Positions 16,034 through 25,465 of a stretch of DNA of 55,463 nt are shown here, one piece after another; positions within the stretch are counted from its first letter, which is position 1, and every line of letters begins with the position of its first letter. The translations under genes and the position numbers were made by a program. The stretch spans positions 1 to 55,463 of the forward strand of contig CAZYAI010000011.1 in NCBI GenBank assembly GCA_964645625.1, written 5' to 3'. Source of the stretch: AB-137-C09 sp964645625 (GTDB taxonomy: Bacteria; Pseudomonadota; Zetaproteobacteria; Mariprofundales; Mariprofundaceae). Below the pieces are notes generated by a model, which saw nothing but the letters and a program-made list of their open reading frames with translations, did no database searches and was not told the origin of the DNA.

Positions 16034-17293
16034 GTGGGTCGTAAGCGTATGAGTAAACGGCAGCGAGCACGAACGATGTTCGTTCGTGGCGATTACGCCT
16101 CAGCGGCTGCTACCTTTGCTGAACTATCGGCACAATACCCTGATGATTTAGACCTCTACCTTCAAACAGCTCGCAGCTACCGCGAAGCAGGCATGATTGA
16201 TGAGGCGGCAACGTGGTATTACAAAATTGCCCAGATATACGCCGATATGGGCATTGGTGTGCAGTCGGTGGCATTACTGCGGATTTACCGCGACCTCCGC
16301 CCCGATGACATAGAATCTTGCCGTCGCATGTTCCGCCAATGCCGCACCCAAACCAACAACCCCAAAGAGCTGCTCGACATGCTTTCTGAAGACGATCAAG
16401 CTTGTTACAGCATGCATTATAGCGATATTTTCTCGGTGTTGGATGATGCCAGTTTTGATAGCTTGCTTGATGATATTGAAGTGCGTGAGCTCAAACTTGG
16501 CGAACGTTTGGCACGAGCAGGTGACCCAGCGGATTCATTATTTTTAATTGCCGAAGGCGCGGTGCAAGTGTGGATGCCGCAAGGCGAGGAACTTATTTCT
16601 TTAGGGCAAATTGGTTCTGGCGGCGTGTGTGGCGAGGTACAACTCTTTACGGGTGGGCAACGGCGAGCGAGTGATTTGGTTGCTTGTTTGCCCTCTCGCA
16701 TTATTGAGGTTTCGTATGCCTTGTTAAATCGTTTGCACCGTCAAAACGAAGCGATTGGCAAGCGGATTGATGAACTCTATCGACGGCATTTATTAGAACG
16801 GCAAATTGCAATAACGCCCTTCTTTTGCGATCTAAAACCTAAACTTCGTCAAAAAATCGCGGCTGAGATGGAAATTATTGGCATGCAAGCGGATGAAATA
16901 CTGTTCCGAGAAGGGGATCATTCACAAGACCTTTACATGGTTTGCTCAGGTACATTGTCGGTGTATGTACATGCGCAAGGGACAGAAAAACTGATTAAAA
17001 CGCTACAGGCAGGTGCAACCGTTGGTGAAGTATCGGTGCTTGTGCGCAATGGCAGACGCAGTGCAACCGTTCGCGCTGCTACCCCTTGCACTCTTATGCG
17101 TTGGCGTAGCGAAGATTATAAACGCAGCTATGCGGAGGATCCCCAGTTACAACAAACAGTCGCTTCGCGGATGGTGTTTCAACGCAAAACACACGCCCTG
17201 GCACAGGAACCAGGCATGTACGTAAGTGAAGGCGATGAAAGCGGCGCAGCCCTAACCATGGATATGAAAGCAAAAAGAAAAACCTTACCATAA
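16034..17293 (+). CDS. TPR protein with two cyclic-nucleotide-binding domains (first copy)
   Basis: The protein has 419 residues from GTG 16034, which has GGAGG 6 nt upstream. Residues about 15-100 are TPR-like helices (GDYASAAATFAELSAQYPDD, EAATWYYKIAQIYADMG). Two CRP-type cNMP-binding domains follow (about 135-250 and 255-375). Both carry a phosphate-binding cassette with Glu and Arg: GEVQLFTGGQRRAS and GEVSVLVRNGRRSATV. There is no DNA-binding helix-turn-helix or enzymatic output domain, so it probably acts through protein contacts made by the TPR part. The protein at 52515 has the same architecture. The ligand is inferred to be cAMP from the adenylate cyclase at 27901. A strong terminator follows at 17442. 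Confidence 0.85.
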   Translation: MGRKRMSKRQRARTMFVRGDYASAAATFAELSAQYPDDLDLYLQTARSYREAGMIDEAATWYYKIAQIYADMGIGVQSVALLRIYRDLRPDDIESCRRMFRQCRTQTNNPKELLDMLSEDDQACYSMHYSDIFSVLDDASFDSLLDDIEVRELKLGERLARAGDPADSLFLIAEGAVQVWMPQGEELISLGQIGSGGVCGEVQLFTGGQRRASDLVACLPSRIIEVSYALLNRLHRQNEAIGKRIDELYRRHLLERQIAITPFFCDLKPKLRQKIAAEMEIIGMQADEILFREGDHSQDLYMVCSGTLSVYVHAQGTEKLIKTLQAGATVGEVSVLVRNGRRSATVRAATPCTLMRWRSEDYKRSYAEDPQLQQTVASRMVFQRKTHALAQEPGMYVSEGDESGAALTMDMKAKRKTLP

Positions 17294-17441
17294 GGGGCGA
17301 GGACGATGATGTTTCATGGCACGGCTTGGCAAAAAGCCTTGCCCGCCACGATTGCTGGCAAGATTGATTTTACTGTTTCACCATGCAAAATAGCGCGCAG
17401 GTGTGCTAGAGAGTCCAGAGCTTGCGCAATGACGCACCGCC

Positions 17442-17472
17442 AACAACCGCGCTCAGGACGCGGTTGTTTTTT
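17442..17472 (+). terminator. rho-independent terminator after TPR-cNMP gene
   Basis: A perfect 10-bp stem, AACAACCGCG / CGCGGTTGTT, with a 7-nt loop is followed by a T6 run. It lies 149 nt after the stop codon. The stretch 17294-17613 otherwise contains only a 57-codon frame running through this terminator (not called) and the nested repeat at 17503. Confidence 0.85.
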
Positions 17473-17502
17473 GATTTAACATGGAACGTGATCCGCACAA
17501 TG

Positions 17503-17575
17503 AACGGGCATGATACTTTGACGCGCTATGCGACAATATTCCATCGCATGAGGGTAGCAAAATGCCATGCCCGTT
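17503..17575 (+). repeat. nested hairpin element, copy C (upstream of the methyltransferase)
   Basis: The outer arms AACGGGCATGATACTTTG and CAAAATGCCATGCCCGTT pair over about 16 of 18 positions, the first 10 perfectly. The inner arms ATGCGA and TCGCAT pair around a 10-nt loop. The core GACGCGCTATGCGAC matches copies A and B. It ends 38 bp before the start of the DNA methyltransferase gene. Confidence 0.6.
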
Positions 17576-17613
17576 AACTTTTCGAATACATTGAGGTTAT
17601 CGCTTCCAACACC

Positions 17614-18585
17614 ATGAGTTTTACGTTTATTGATCTATTTGCTGGTATTGGAGGGATTCGCCTAGGGTTTGAAGCTGTGGGCGGTCATTGTGTTTTTTCG
17701 TCAGAATGGGATGCATTCGCACAAGATACTTATGAGGCTAATTTTGGTGAAAGACCAGCGGGGGATATTACCAAAATATCCCCAATGGATATTCCTGACC
17801 ATGATATATTGTTGGGAGGCTTCCCCTGCCAAGCATTTAGTATTTGTGGTGACCAAAAAGGTTTTTTAGATACGCGCGGCACACTGTTTTTTAACATCGA
17901 AGCGATACTCAAAGCGAAAAAACCGTATGCCTTCATGCTAGAAAATGTAAAAAACCTTAAATCGCATGATCAAGGTCGTACGTTTAAAACCATTATTCAG
18001 CATTTGGAAGCATTGGGTTACCACGTGCATCACACCGTGCTCAATTCGCTTGATTTTGGCGTACCACAAAAACGTGAGCGCACCATTATTGTCGGGTTTA
18101 AGGAAAATATAGCCTTTTCCTTCCCTGTACCATTGAGTAAACGGACGAGTTTAGTTGATATACTTGAGGATGATAAGGCGGTTCCCACACAATACTTTGC
18201 CTCTGATTCAATAAGAAAAAAACGTTTTGAGATGGTGAAATCAAACTACCCTACACCATCTATTTGGCATGAAAATAAAAGCGGTAATATTTCCGCACTA
18301 CCTTACTCTTGTGCTTTGAGGGCTGGTGCATCCTACAACTATTTATTGGTCAATGGCATTCGCCGCCTTACACCCAGGGAGTTATTGCGCCTACAAGGCT
18401 TCCCTGAACGATTCAAGATCGTTGTGTCATATGCGCATATACGCAAGCAAACAGGCAACAGTGTCAGTGTGCCTGTAATAAAGGCTGTAGCACAAGCGAT
18501 GATGAAAAGTATAGAGGCAAAGGAATGTCCTGCACCGATATTGGTGCAACAAGGAATTTGGGATACAATATGTCCGATGAATTAA
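17614..18585 (+). CDS. DNA (cytosine-5) methyltransferase of HaeII-like R-M system
   Basis: The 323-residue C5 methyltransferase has motif I DLFAGIGG, catalytic GGFPCQAFS (C72), motif VI ENVKNL, motif VIII QKRERTIIVG and motif X QTGNSVSVPVI. All key motifs are intact. It protects host DNA against the restriction enzyme encoded next door. The partner looks like R.HaeII, so the predicted target is RGCGCY. The start is ATG 17614 with no strong ribosome-binding site. The gene is more AT-rich than its neighbours, consistent with transfer as a cassette. It overlaps the nuclease gene by 16 bp. Confidence 0.95.
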   Translation: MSFTFIDLFAGIGGIRLGFEAVGGHCVFSSEWDAFAQDTYEANFGERPAGDITKISPMDIPDHDILLGGFPCQAFSICGDQKGFLDTRGTLFFNIEAILKAKKPYAFMLENVKNLKSHDQGRTFKTIIQHLEALGYHVHHTVLNSLDFGVPQKRERTIIVGFKENIAFSFPVPLSKRTSLVDILEDDKAVPTQYFASDSIRKKRFEMVKSNYPTPSIWHENKSGNISALPYSCALRAGASYNYLLVNGIRRLTPRELLRLQGFPERFKIVVSYAHIRKQTGNSVSVPVIKAVAQAMMKSIEAKECPAPILVQQGIWDTICPMN

Positions 18586-19649
18586 AGGCAGCAAAACAGG
18601 CACTTGACGCAGTAATCAAAAAATCACGGGTGCATCTGTATAAACCAATTCAAATTGCTGAAATTCTTTATCGTCATAGAACACAATGTAATGGTTCCCT
18701 TAATTTATTAAAACTTGAAGCCTATAGAAACCCATCCAAACGATGGCGAGATGATATTTGTGAAAAGTTTCTAGGGCGCGTAAGTACTTCAAGTGCTCGA
18801 TACCAAGATAATGTATTTGAAGAAAATGCAATTCCACCGCGTCTGTTGGCTATTCTCGGTGAAGAAAATAAAATTGATGGAAGGGTGGAAGCCTATATTT
18901 ATCAAGCGTTCGAAGAAAAACACAATCAACTTGAAAACGCACTGAACTATTGCCTGAAAAGCACGAAAGAAAGCTTTGATGTTCAACTGTTTATTGGGCA
19001 GTTTTATCAACAAGCAGGACTTAAACGCAGTTTGGATAAAATATTTGAAATGGTTGTATATGCTTTGTTCGAGGCTTTAACCACTGCAATTGACGTGAAA
19101 CTTGATATTTATTATGACAAAAAAAGTATTCGGTTATTACAAGAGTTTGCGACCTTTGCAGAAAAAGTACTGAATTTATCTGCTGCCTGTGATCGTAAAA
19201 CGATGGATGCACACTTTCATCGTGTTGGCGTGACCAATGCCGCAGATCGTGGTCTGGATATGTATGCTAATTTTGGTTCAGTGGTGCAAATAAAACATTT
19301 GTCGTTGGATGAAGAACTGGCAGAAAACGTGGTTACATCCATTACATCGGAGCGCATTATCATTGTATGCAAGGACTCTGAAGAGCGCGTGATTCAGTCG
19401 TTGTTGGCTCAAATTGGTTGGCGTTCTAGAATTCAAGCTGTCATTACGCTGAATGAACTAGCGAGTTGGTACAATACTGCGCTAAACGGTGCTCATGCTG
19501 AAATATTGGGCGATAGAATCATTCACATGTTATCCGATGAAATACAACGAGAATTTCCATCCGTAGGTAGCGATGACTTTTATCAGTTTAAGTTAGATCG
19601 TGGTTATAATCAGATCACTAACAGTTATTGGACTGCCAATAGCTGTTAG
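18570..19649 (+). CDS. HaeII-family type II restriction endonuclease
   Basis: This 359-residue protein shows the features I associate with R.HaeII: a near-N-terminal KKSRVHLYKPIQIAEILYRH, then YRNPSKRWRDDI, SSARYQDN, VEAYIYQAF, and GLDMYANFGSVVQIKHLSL, whose D...E/QxK pattern is a candidate PD-(D/E)xK-type active site. HaeII cuts RGCGCY. The start is ATG 18570 inside the end of the methyltransferase gene, so translation is probably coupled and the methylase is made first. No controller (C) protein was found. The reading frame is intact, so the system is probably active. Confidence 0.85.
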   Translation: MSDELKAAKQALDAVIKKSRVHLYKPIQIAEILYRHRTQCNGSLNLLKLEAYRNPSKRWRDDICEKFLGRVSTSSARYQDNVFEENAIPPRLLAILGEENKIDGRVEAYIYQAFEEKHNQLENALNYCLKSTKESFDVQLFIGQFYQQAGLKRSLDKIFEMVVYALFEALTTAIDVKLDIYYDKKSIRLLQEFATFAEKVLNLSAACDRKTMDAHFHRVGVTNAADRGLDMYANFGSVVQIKHLSLDEELAENVVTSITSERIIIVCKDSEERVIQSLLAQIGWRSRIQAVITLNELASWYNTALNGAHAEILGDRIIHMLSDEIQREFPSVGSDDFYQFKLDRGYNQITNSYWTANSC

Positions 19650-19690
19650 TTACCACCCTACACAACACCAAACCCCACCGCTTTGCGGTG
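19618..19690 (+). terminator. two hairpins between the endonuclease gene and gcvPA
   Basis: CTAACAG and CTGTTAG (19618-19624 / 19643-19649), with inner ATTGG/CCAAT, overlap the last codons of the endonuclease gene. A second hairpin, CACCGC-TTT-GCGGTG, sits at about 19676-19690. Neither has a good T-run, so termination may be partial. The 58-bp gap is too short for a glycine riboswitch. Confidence 0.45.
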
Positions 19691-19707
19691 ATTTATAAAG
19701 GAAGATT

Positions 19708-21069
19708 ATGAGATTTCTCCCCCATACTGAGGGTGATCGGGCTGCCATGTTGGAAAGCATGGGCGTGCCTGATATTCGCGCCCTGTTTAATGATATTCCG
19801 ACGGAATTCCATCGCCCTGCTGGTAGCCTTGCGCTGCCTTCGGCTTTATCTGAGGCGGCGATTGTGCGTAAATTTACCGCCGCAGCAGAAAAAAACCGCC
19901 ATGCTGGCAATACCCGCTGCTTTTTAGGCGGTGGCACTTACCATCACTTTGTGCCCGCTGTGGTCGATTATGTCATTTCACGCGGTGAGTTCTTGACGGC
20001 TTACACACCGTATCAGCCTGAAATTTCTCAAGGTACGTTGCAAGCCCTGTTTGAGTTCCAAACCATGGTTGCGCGTTTAACGGGTATGGATGTTTCCAAT
20101 GCCTCGATGTATGACGCAGCGACCAGTGTGGCAGAGGCGGCATTGATGGCGCGGCGTATTACGCGCCGTTCGCAAATATTGTTTGCCGACACAGTGAACC
20201 CGCGTTACCGCGCTGTGGCACATAATTACCTGTCGCGTTTGGATGGGGATTATGCCGATGTTGCCTGTGAACAAGGCTTTGCGACCGACACGGCTGCCTT
20301 GATTGCAGCGATCAATAAGCAAACCGCCTGCGTTATTGTGCAGTTCCCTGACTTTTATGGTTCGGTGTATGACATGACCGCGCTGCGTGCCGCATGCGAT
20401 GAACACGGATGCTTGTTGGTGTTGGTGTTCTCCGATGTGACGGCGTTTGGTGTACTGGAATCACCAGGCACTTTAGGCGCGGATATTGCTGTTGGTTCAG
20501 GGCAGGCATTGGGTATTCCAATGGGCTTTGGTGGTCCTCATTTGGGACTATTTACATGTAAGCAGCGTTATGTGCGGCAAATGCCTGGGCGCGTCTGCGG
20601 CATGGCTACCGACAAACAGGGTAAGCGTGGTTTTGTGCTCACACTTTCCACTCGCGAGCAGCATATTCGCCGTGAAAAAGCGACCTCCAATATTTGCTCG
20701 AATCAAGGCTTGATGTGTACGGCTGCAGCGACCTATTTAAGCCTGCTGGGCGATGCAGGTATTGCGGGAGTGGCTCGCCGTAGTGCTGTGGCGTTGGATG
20801 CGTTGATTCGTGCCTTGCCCGATGATGTGACCGCTGCCAATGGCACGCATTTTGCCGAAACTGTATTGAGTTTTGCCGACCAAACGCGGCGTGATCGCTT
20901 CCTTGCTGTGGCGCGGGAGCACGATATGTTTGCAGGCATTCCCGTCGAAGACCTCGAACGTAACAACGAAACGGTTGCCGACAAACGTCATTTGTTGATT
21001 GCTACCACAGAAATGATTGAACAAGCAGATATTGATGACTTTATCAGCGCGCTGGAGGCAAGCCGATGA
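19708..21069 (+). CDS. gcvPA: glycine dehydrogenase (decarboxylating) subunit 1
   Basis: The 453-residue N-terminal half of the P-protein decarboxylates glycine, with PLP held by the partner subunit. Typical stretches are ALFNDIPTEFH, FLGGGTYHHFVPAVV, FLTAYTPYQPEISQGTLQ and NASMYDAATS. The start is ATG 19708 with AAGGAAG upstream. It overlaps gcvPB by ATGA. The split gcvPA/gcvPB form is standard in many bacteria and archaea, whereas E. coli and relatives have a fused gcvP. gcvT and gcvH are not in the window. Confidence 0.97.
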   Translation: MRFLPHTEGDRAAMLESMGVPDIRALFNDIPTEFHRPAGSLALPSALSEAAIVRKFTAAAEKNRHAGNTRCFLGGGTYHHFVPAVVDYVISRGEFLTAYTPYQPEISQGTLQALFEFQTMVARLTGMDVSNASMYDAATSVAEAALMARRITRRSQILFADTVNPRYRAVAHNYLSRLDGDYADVACEQGFATDTAALIAAINKQTACVIVQFPDFYGSVYDMTALRAACDEHGCLLVLVFSDVTAFGVLESPGTLGADIAVGSGQALGIPMGFGGPHLGLFTCKQRYVRQMPGRVCGMATDKQGKRGFVLTLSTREQHIRREKATSNICSNQGLMCTAAATYLSLLGDAGIAGVARRSAVALDALIRALPDDVTAANGTHFAETVLSFADQTRRDRFLAVAREHDMFAGIPVEDLERNNETVADKRHLLIATTEMIEQADIDDFISALEASR

Positions 21070-22538
21070 GCAAGTATGTAAGCACCGGTATTCAACATGA
21101 AGAGGCTTTGCTGTTTGAGCATCCTCATATTGATCCTAGCAGCATCAGCCTGCCAGGCGTGAACGGCGAACTTCCTGAAGCATTACAGGCATTTGGGCGC
21201 ACTAAAGCGGCGGACATTCCTGGCTTGGCAGAGCCTGAGGCTGTACGCCATTTTGTGCGTTTGTCGCAATGGAATCACGGCATCGAAAGCGGTTTTTATC
21301 CACTTGGCTCTTGCACCATGAAGTACAACCCTCGGGTGAATGAAAACCTCGTGCGCTTGGCAGGTTTAGCGCATGTGCACCCCGAACAACCCGAAGACAG
21401 CGTACAAGGTTTGTTGGCACTGTTGTTTGAATTGCAAGAAAGCTTGGGTGAAATTGCAGGCTTCCCTCACGTTACGCTGCAACCAGCGGCAGGCGCGCAT
21501 GGTGAATTAACGGGCATGATGCTGATTCGTGCAGCATTGGATGCGCGTGGCGACCAACATCGCACCAAGGTACTGATTCCCGATTCAGCGCATGGTACCA
21601 ACCCTGCCTCTGCGGCCTTGTGTGGCATGCAGTGCGTGGAATTGAAATCGCGTCCCGATGGTCGTTTAGATTTAGACGCACTGGATGCAGCGTTGGGTGA
21701 TGATGTTGCCGCGCTGATGTTGACCAACCCCAATACCGCTGGTGTTTTTGAGGCGGATATTGCCGAAATTTGCCGCCGCGTGCATGAAGCGGGTGGTTTT
21801 GTGTATGGTGATGGCGCGAATTTAAACGCGCTGGTGGGCGTTGCTCGTCCTGGCGATATGGGCATTGATTGCTTGCATATTAACGTTCACAAAACCTTTT
21901 CTACACCGCATGGTGGTGGTGGACCTGGTGGTGGACCTGTTGCGGTGTGTGAAGAACTTGCAGCGTTCCTGCCTGTGCCGCGCATTGAACGTGATGGCGA
22001 TGGTTTCCGACTCTGCCATCAAGCGGAGCAATCCATTGGCCCTGTACTTGGTTCGATTGGGCAAACGGGTGTGCTGTTGCGCGCCTTAGCATACATCAAT
22101 GCTTTTGGTCGTGAACACATGCACCGCATTGCCGAAGATGCCGTGCTCAATGCCAATTACATCATGAGCCGCCTCAAAGATGCCTACCACGTTCCCTTCC
22201 CTGGCCTGTGCAAGCATGAATGCTTATTTACCGATGAGCGGCAAGAGAAACAAGGCATCAAAACCTTGGATATTGCAAAACGTCTGATTGATTTGGGCTT
22301 CCACCCGATGACGGTGTATTTCCCCTTGATTGTGCATGGTGCGATGTTGATTGAACCAACGGAAACCGAATCACGTAAAACCTTGGATGCTTTCTGCGAT
22401 GCGATGCTGGAGATTGCCGCCCAATGCGAAGCTGGCGATACCGATGCCTTGCATGATGCACCCGTGTTGCCGTTCCGTCAGCGTTTGGATGAAACGACCG
22501 CAGCACGCAAACCTGTACTGGTGTGGCCAGCGCAATAA
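21066..22538 (+). CDS. gcvPB: glycine dehydrogenase (decarboxylating) subunit 2
   Basis: The 490-residue C-terminal half of the P-protein carries the PLP lysine in INVHKTFSTPHGGGGPGGGP. Other family features are GSCTMKYNPR, FPHVTLQPAAGAHGE and DSAHGTNPASA. It forms a heterotetramer with GcvPA in the glycine cleavage system (with GcvT, GcvH and lipoamide dehydrogenase encoded elsewhere). It is translationally coupled to gcvPA, and its TAA overlaps the ATG of mpl. Confidence 0.97.
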   Translation: MSKYVSTGIQHEEALLFEHPHIDPSSISLPGVNGELPEALQAFGRTKAADIPGLAEPEAVRHFVRLSQWNHGIESGFYPLGSCTMKYNPRVNENLVRLAGLAHVHPEQPEDSVQGLLALLFELQESLGEIAGFPHVTLQPAAGAHGELTGMMLIRAALDARGDQHRTKVLIPDSAHGTNPASAALCGMQCVELKSRPDGRLDLDALDAALGDDVAALMLTNPNTAGVFEADIAEICRRVHEAGGFVYGDGANLNALVGVARPGDMGIDCLHINVHKTFSTPHGGGGPGGGPVAVCEELAAFLPVPRIERDGDGFRLCHQAEQSIGPVLGSIGQTGVLLRALAYINAFGREHMHRIAEDAVLNANYIMSRLKDAYHVPFPGLCKHECLFTDERQEKQGIKTLDIAKRLIDLGFHPMTVYFPLIVHGAMLIEPTETESRKTLDAFCDAMLEIAAQCEAGDTDALHDAPVLPFRQRLDETTAARKPVLVWPAQ

Positions 22539-23953
22539 TGGATGATGCTCAAACCGTGCCGCAGCACCTACACATCGTAGGGGTCTGCGGCACGGCGATG
22601 GCTGCCATTGCTTTGTTGGCAAGGGATCGTGGTTGGCGGGTGACGGGCTCTGATGCTGCCGTGTACCCGCCGATGTCCGAGGTGTTAGCAACGGCAGGAA
22701 TTGTAGTGCAGCCCTTTGCAGTAGCTAACCTTGAGCCTGCGCCAGATCTTTGTTTGGTGGGCAATGCGATCAGTCGCGGCAATGTGGAAATTGAAGCGAT
22801 TTTGCAACAGGGCTTGCCTTATAGCAGCGGCGCGGCGTTTGTGGGGGATTACATCTTGCCACAACGTCATGCCGTTGTGGTAGCCGCCACCCACGGTAAA
22901 ACATCAACCAGTAGCATGTTAGCGCACGTATTACAGCAGGCTGGGCTTGAACCAGGCTTTATGATTGGTGGTGTGCCAGAAGATTTTGGCAGTGGCGCAC
23001 GCCTAGGCGGCAAGCACGCGCCCTTTGTGCTCGAAGGCGACGAGTATGACACGGCATTGTTTGATAAACGCAGTAAGTTCTTACATTACCACGCCCGGAC
23101 GTTGATTCTCAATAATCTGGAATACGATCACGCCGATATTTTCCCCGACTTAGAAGCCATTAAAACGCAGTTCAGTCATTTGCTGCGTACCGTGCCGAGT
23201 AATGGTTGTATTGTACTTAATGCTGACGATGAACACTTAGCCGATGTGGTGCAACGTGGTTGCTGGACTCCTTGCGTGGCTTATGCCGAGCGGGGTAGTA
23301 CCCATGCTGCGCGCTGGCAATGGCGTGCTGATTGTGCCGATGGTAGTGCCTTCACGCTGTGGCTGGATGATGCAGTGGCATGCCGTATTCACTGGCGAAT
23401 GATTGGCGTGCATCAGGTAGCCAATGCTTGCGCCGTGACAGCAGCAGCGCACAGCATGGGCGTGGCAGTAGATGTGATTGCCGATGCTTTAAGTAGTTTC
23501 TCTGGCGTGCGACGACGCATGACTTTGGTTAAGACCGTGGCTGGTGTGCGTATCTTCGATGATTTTGCACATCACCCAACCGCTATTCGCGGCGTAGTGA
23601 CAGCGGCTAAGGCAGCGATGACCACGGGCGGACGTTTGTGGGTGGTGCTAGAGCCGCGTTCCAACACCATGCGCAGCAGAATTCATCAACAACGTTTGGT
23701 GGACTGTTTTGATGCCGCCGACCGTGTACTCTGCTTAGCACCAGCAGCACGAGGGCAAACGGCCGATCAGTTGCTGGACACGGTGCAACTCTGCGCTGCT
23801 ATCGGTGCAAACAAGGCGCAAGCGGTTGCCGATCATGACGCGCTTATCGCCCATATGCAGGGTGATATACGCAGCGGTGATGATATATTGATTCTATCCA
23901 ACGGCGGTGTCGAAGCCTTACATCAACGCTTGTTCACACTGCTGTCGATGTGA
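22538..23953 (+). CDS. mpl: UDP-MurNAc:L-alanyl-gamma-D-glutamyl-meso-DAP ligase
   Basis: The 471-residue Mur ligase joins recycled murein tripeptide directly to UDP-MurNAc in the cytoplasm. The N-terminal domain has HLHIVGVCGTAMAAIALLAR, the ATP loop is ATHGKTSTSSML, and the central domain has LEGDEYDTALFDKRSKFLHY; the C-terminal domain has FDDFAHHPTAIRG, which separates Mpl from MurC. ATG 22538 overlaps the gcvPB stop (TAATG). A starting frame 5 codons earlier would overlap more and lacks support. Together with dapD at 35833 it shows meso-DAP-type peptidoglycan. Confidence 0.95.
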   Translation: MDDAQTVPQHLHIVGVCGTAMAAIALLARDRGWRVTGSDAAVYPPMSEVLATAGIVVQPFAVANLEPAPDLCLVGNAISRGNVEIEAILQQGLPYSSGAAFVGDYILPQRHAVVVAATHGKTSTSSMLAHVLQQAGLEPGFMIGGVPEDFGSGARLGGKHAPFVLEGDEYDTALFDKRSKFLHYHARTLILNNLEYDHADIFPDLEAIKTQFSHLLRTVPSNGCIVLNADDEHLADVVQRGCWTPCVAYAERGSTHAARWQWRADCADGSAFTLWLDDAVACRIHWRMIGVHQVANACAVTAAAHSMGVAVDVIADALSSFSGVRRRMTLVKTVAGVRIFDDFAHHPTAIRGVVTAAKAAMTTGGRLWVVLEPRSNTMRSRIHQQRLVDCFDAADRVLCLAPAARGQTADQLLDTVQLCAAIGANKAQAVADHDALIAHMQGDIRSGDDILILSNGGVEALHQRLFTLLSM

Positions 23954-24103
23954 TGTGGCTCACGCTTTGTTTGGTATCTATTGTTAGTTTGGCGTGCTAG
24001 GTGTCATTTTTGACAGCAGCCAGGAAAACTGCATGATGCCTGCCTGCTCGGTGAGAGCATTTCTTACGGGTTGAGGCTGAATCCGTTAATTGAGGAGTTG
24101 CTA

Positions 24104-25462
24104 GTGCAACAAAAAATGATTCGTTCTTTGTTTATTGAAGAGCGTACTTTGGGGGACACGATGTCCCGTTTGAGTCGTTATTGGTGGTATATCTGGAAGC
24201 GTACGCCGCTGCACCATCCAAGAAAATTAATTCCTTATATGACAACGTTATTCGCATTGTTGGCGATCCTTCCTGGGCCTGATGTGCGTGCGAGCATTCG
24301 CATGGCGCACGAAGAGTGGTTGCCCGCCGCACTGCCTGCTACTGAACTACAAACGGCATCGGCGATAGTGCGCGATCATGTGTTAGCAAAAGGCGATGTC
24401 AGCAGTCGTGTTTTGCAATCGATGGGGTTTGCTTACCCTGATGTATTGGCGATGGAAGAAGTGAGCAAGAATGTTTTTTCTTTCCGTAAGCTGCGCACAG
24501 GTCATCGCATACAACGTGAAGATGATGGCGATACCATTCGTGTTTATTACGACATCGATGGGCAAGACCGTTTACAGTTAGAAAAGAAAGGCGATGCCGC
24601 ATGGCAAGCCAGTGTACAGCCTCGTCCTTTACGTCGTTTTAGCCAGCACACCCATGGTGTGATTGAAGGAAGCCTGTTTATTGACGCGCAAAAAGCAGGT
24701 TTGGATGATAGTACCACCATGGCATTGATTGATGTGTTCGCTTGGGATATTGATTTTGCCCGTAACCTTCGCAAAGGTGATAGCTTCGATGTCTATTATG
24801 AAGAAGCTTATGATGACCATGGAACACTGGTTTCATCCTCGATTTTAGCGGCTGAATTTGTTAACCGTGGCAAGTCTTATAGTGCTGTGCGTTATGTCGA
24901 CAAGCAGGGGAAAGAGGGTTACTACGCTCTGGATGGCAGCAACCTGAAAAAAGATTTTCTTAAAGCACCTGTGAAATATTCACGTATTTCTTCGCGTTTC
25001 TCTCATGCGCGCAAACATCCTATCTTGGGTTATACCCGCGCCCACCAAGGTATTGATTATGCTTCACCGAAAGGGACACCTATTCATGCCGTTGCCGATG
25101 GTGTAATTAAAGAAGCTGGTCGTCATGGTGGCTATGGTCGTTATGTACGCATCAATCACCACAAAGGGATTAACACCCGCTATGGTCACTTGAGCCGTTA
25201 CGGCAAGGGGATTCATCGTGGTGTTCATGTTAGCCAAGGGCAGGTGATTGGTTACGTCGGCATGAGCGGCTTGGCGACAGGTCCTCACTTACATTTTGAA
25301 TACCGTCAGGGCAATAAAGCGATCAACCCGCTGAGTGTACGCAGCGAAGCTGGCGCGCCGATTGCCAAATCAGAGTTGGCGCGTTTCAAAGCTGCCAGCA
25401 GTGTATTGTACCGCAGTATGAAAGCGGTTGCTAAAAAAGCGCAAGCTGCAACATGGGGCTAA
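24104..25462 (+). CDS. M23-family murein endopeptidase with membrane anchor
   Basis: The protein has 452 residues from GTG 24104, which has GAGGAG 6 nt upstream; ATG 24116 or 24161 are alternatives. A basic N-terminus leads into a membrane helix (LIPYMTTLFALLAILPG), then an intermediate domain, and a C-terminal LytM/M23 domain with the zinc ligands HQGIDYASPKGTPI (HxxxD) and GPHLHFEYR (HxH). MepM-like enzymes cut D,D-crosslinks to let peptidoglycan grow. All catalytic residues are present. A perfect TGTCA-TTTT-TGACA palindrome lies at 24002-24015 upstream, a possible operator. Confidence 0.92.
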   Translation: MQQKMIRSLFIEERTLGDTMSRLSRYWWYIWKRTPLHHPRKLIPYMTTLFALLAILPGPDVRASIRMAHEEWLPAALPATELQTASAIVRDHVLAKGDVSSRVLQSMGFAYPDVLAMEEVSKNVFSFRKLRTGHRIQREDDGDTIRVYYDIDGQDRLQLEKKGDAAWQASVQPRPLRRFSQHTHGVIEGSLFIDAQKAGLDDSTTMALIDVFAWDIDFARNLRKGDSFDVYYEEAYDDHGTLVSSSILAAEFVNRGKSYSAVRYVDKQGKEGYYALDGSNLKKDFLKAPVKYSRISSRFSHARKHPILGYTRAHQGIDYASPKGTPIHAVADGVIKEAGRHGGYGRYVRINHHKGINTRYGHLSRYGKGIHRGVHVSQGQVIGYVGMSGLATGPHLHFEYRQGNKAINPLSVRSEAGAPIAKSELARFKAASSVLYRSMKAVAKKAQAATWG

Positions 25463-25465
25463 AGT

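Noticed and set aside
17308..17481. 57-codon frame after the TPR-cNMP gene
   Set aside because: It runs straight through a strong rho-independent terminator and its composition is not protein-like.
19650..19707. Glycine riboswitch before gcvPA
   Set aside because: The gap is only 58 bp and lacks the conserved glycine aptamer; only small hairpins are present.
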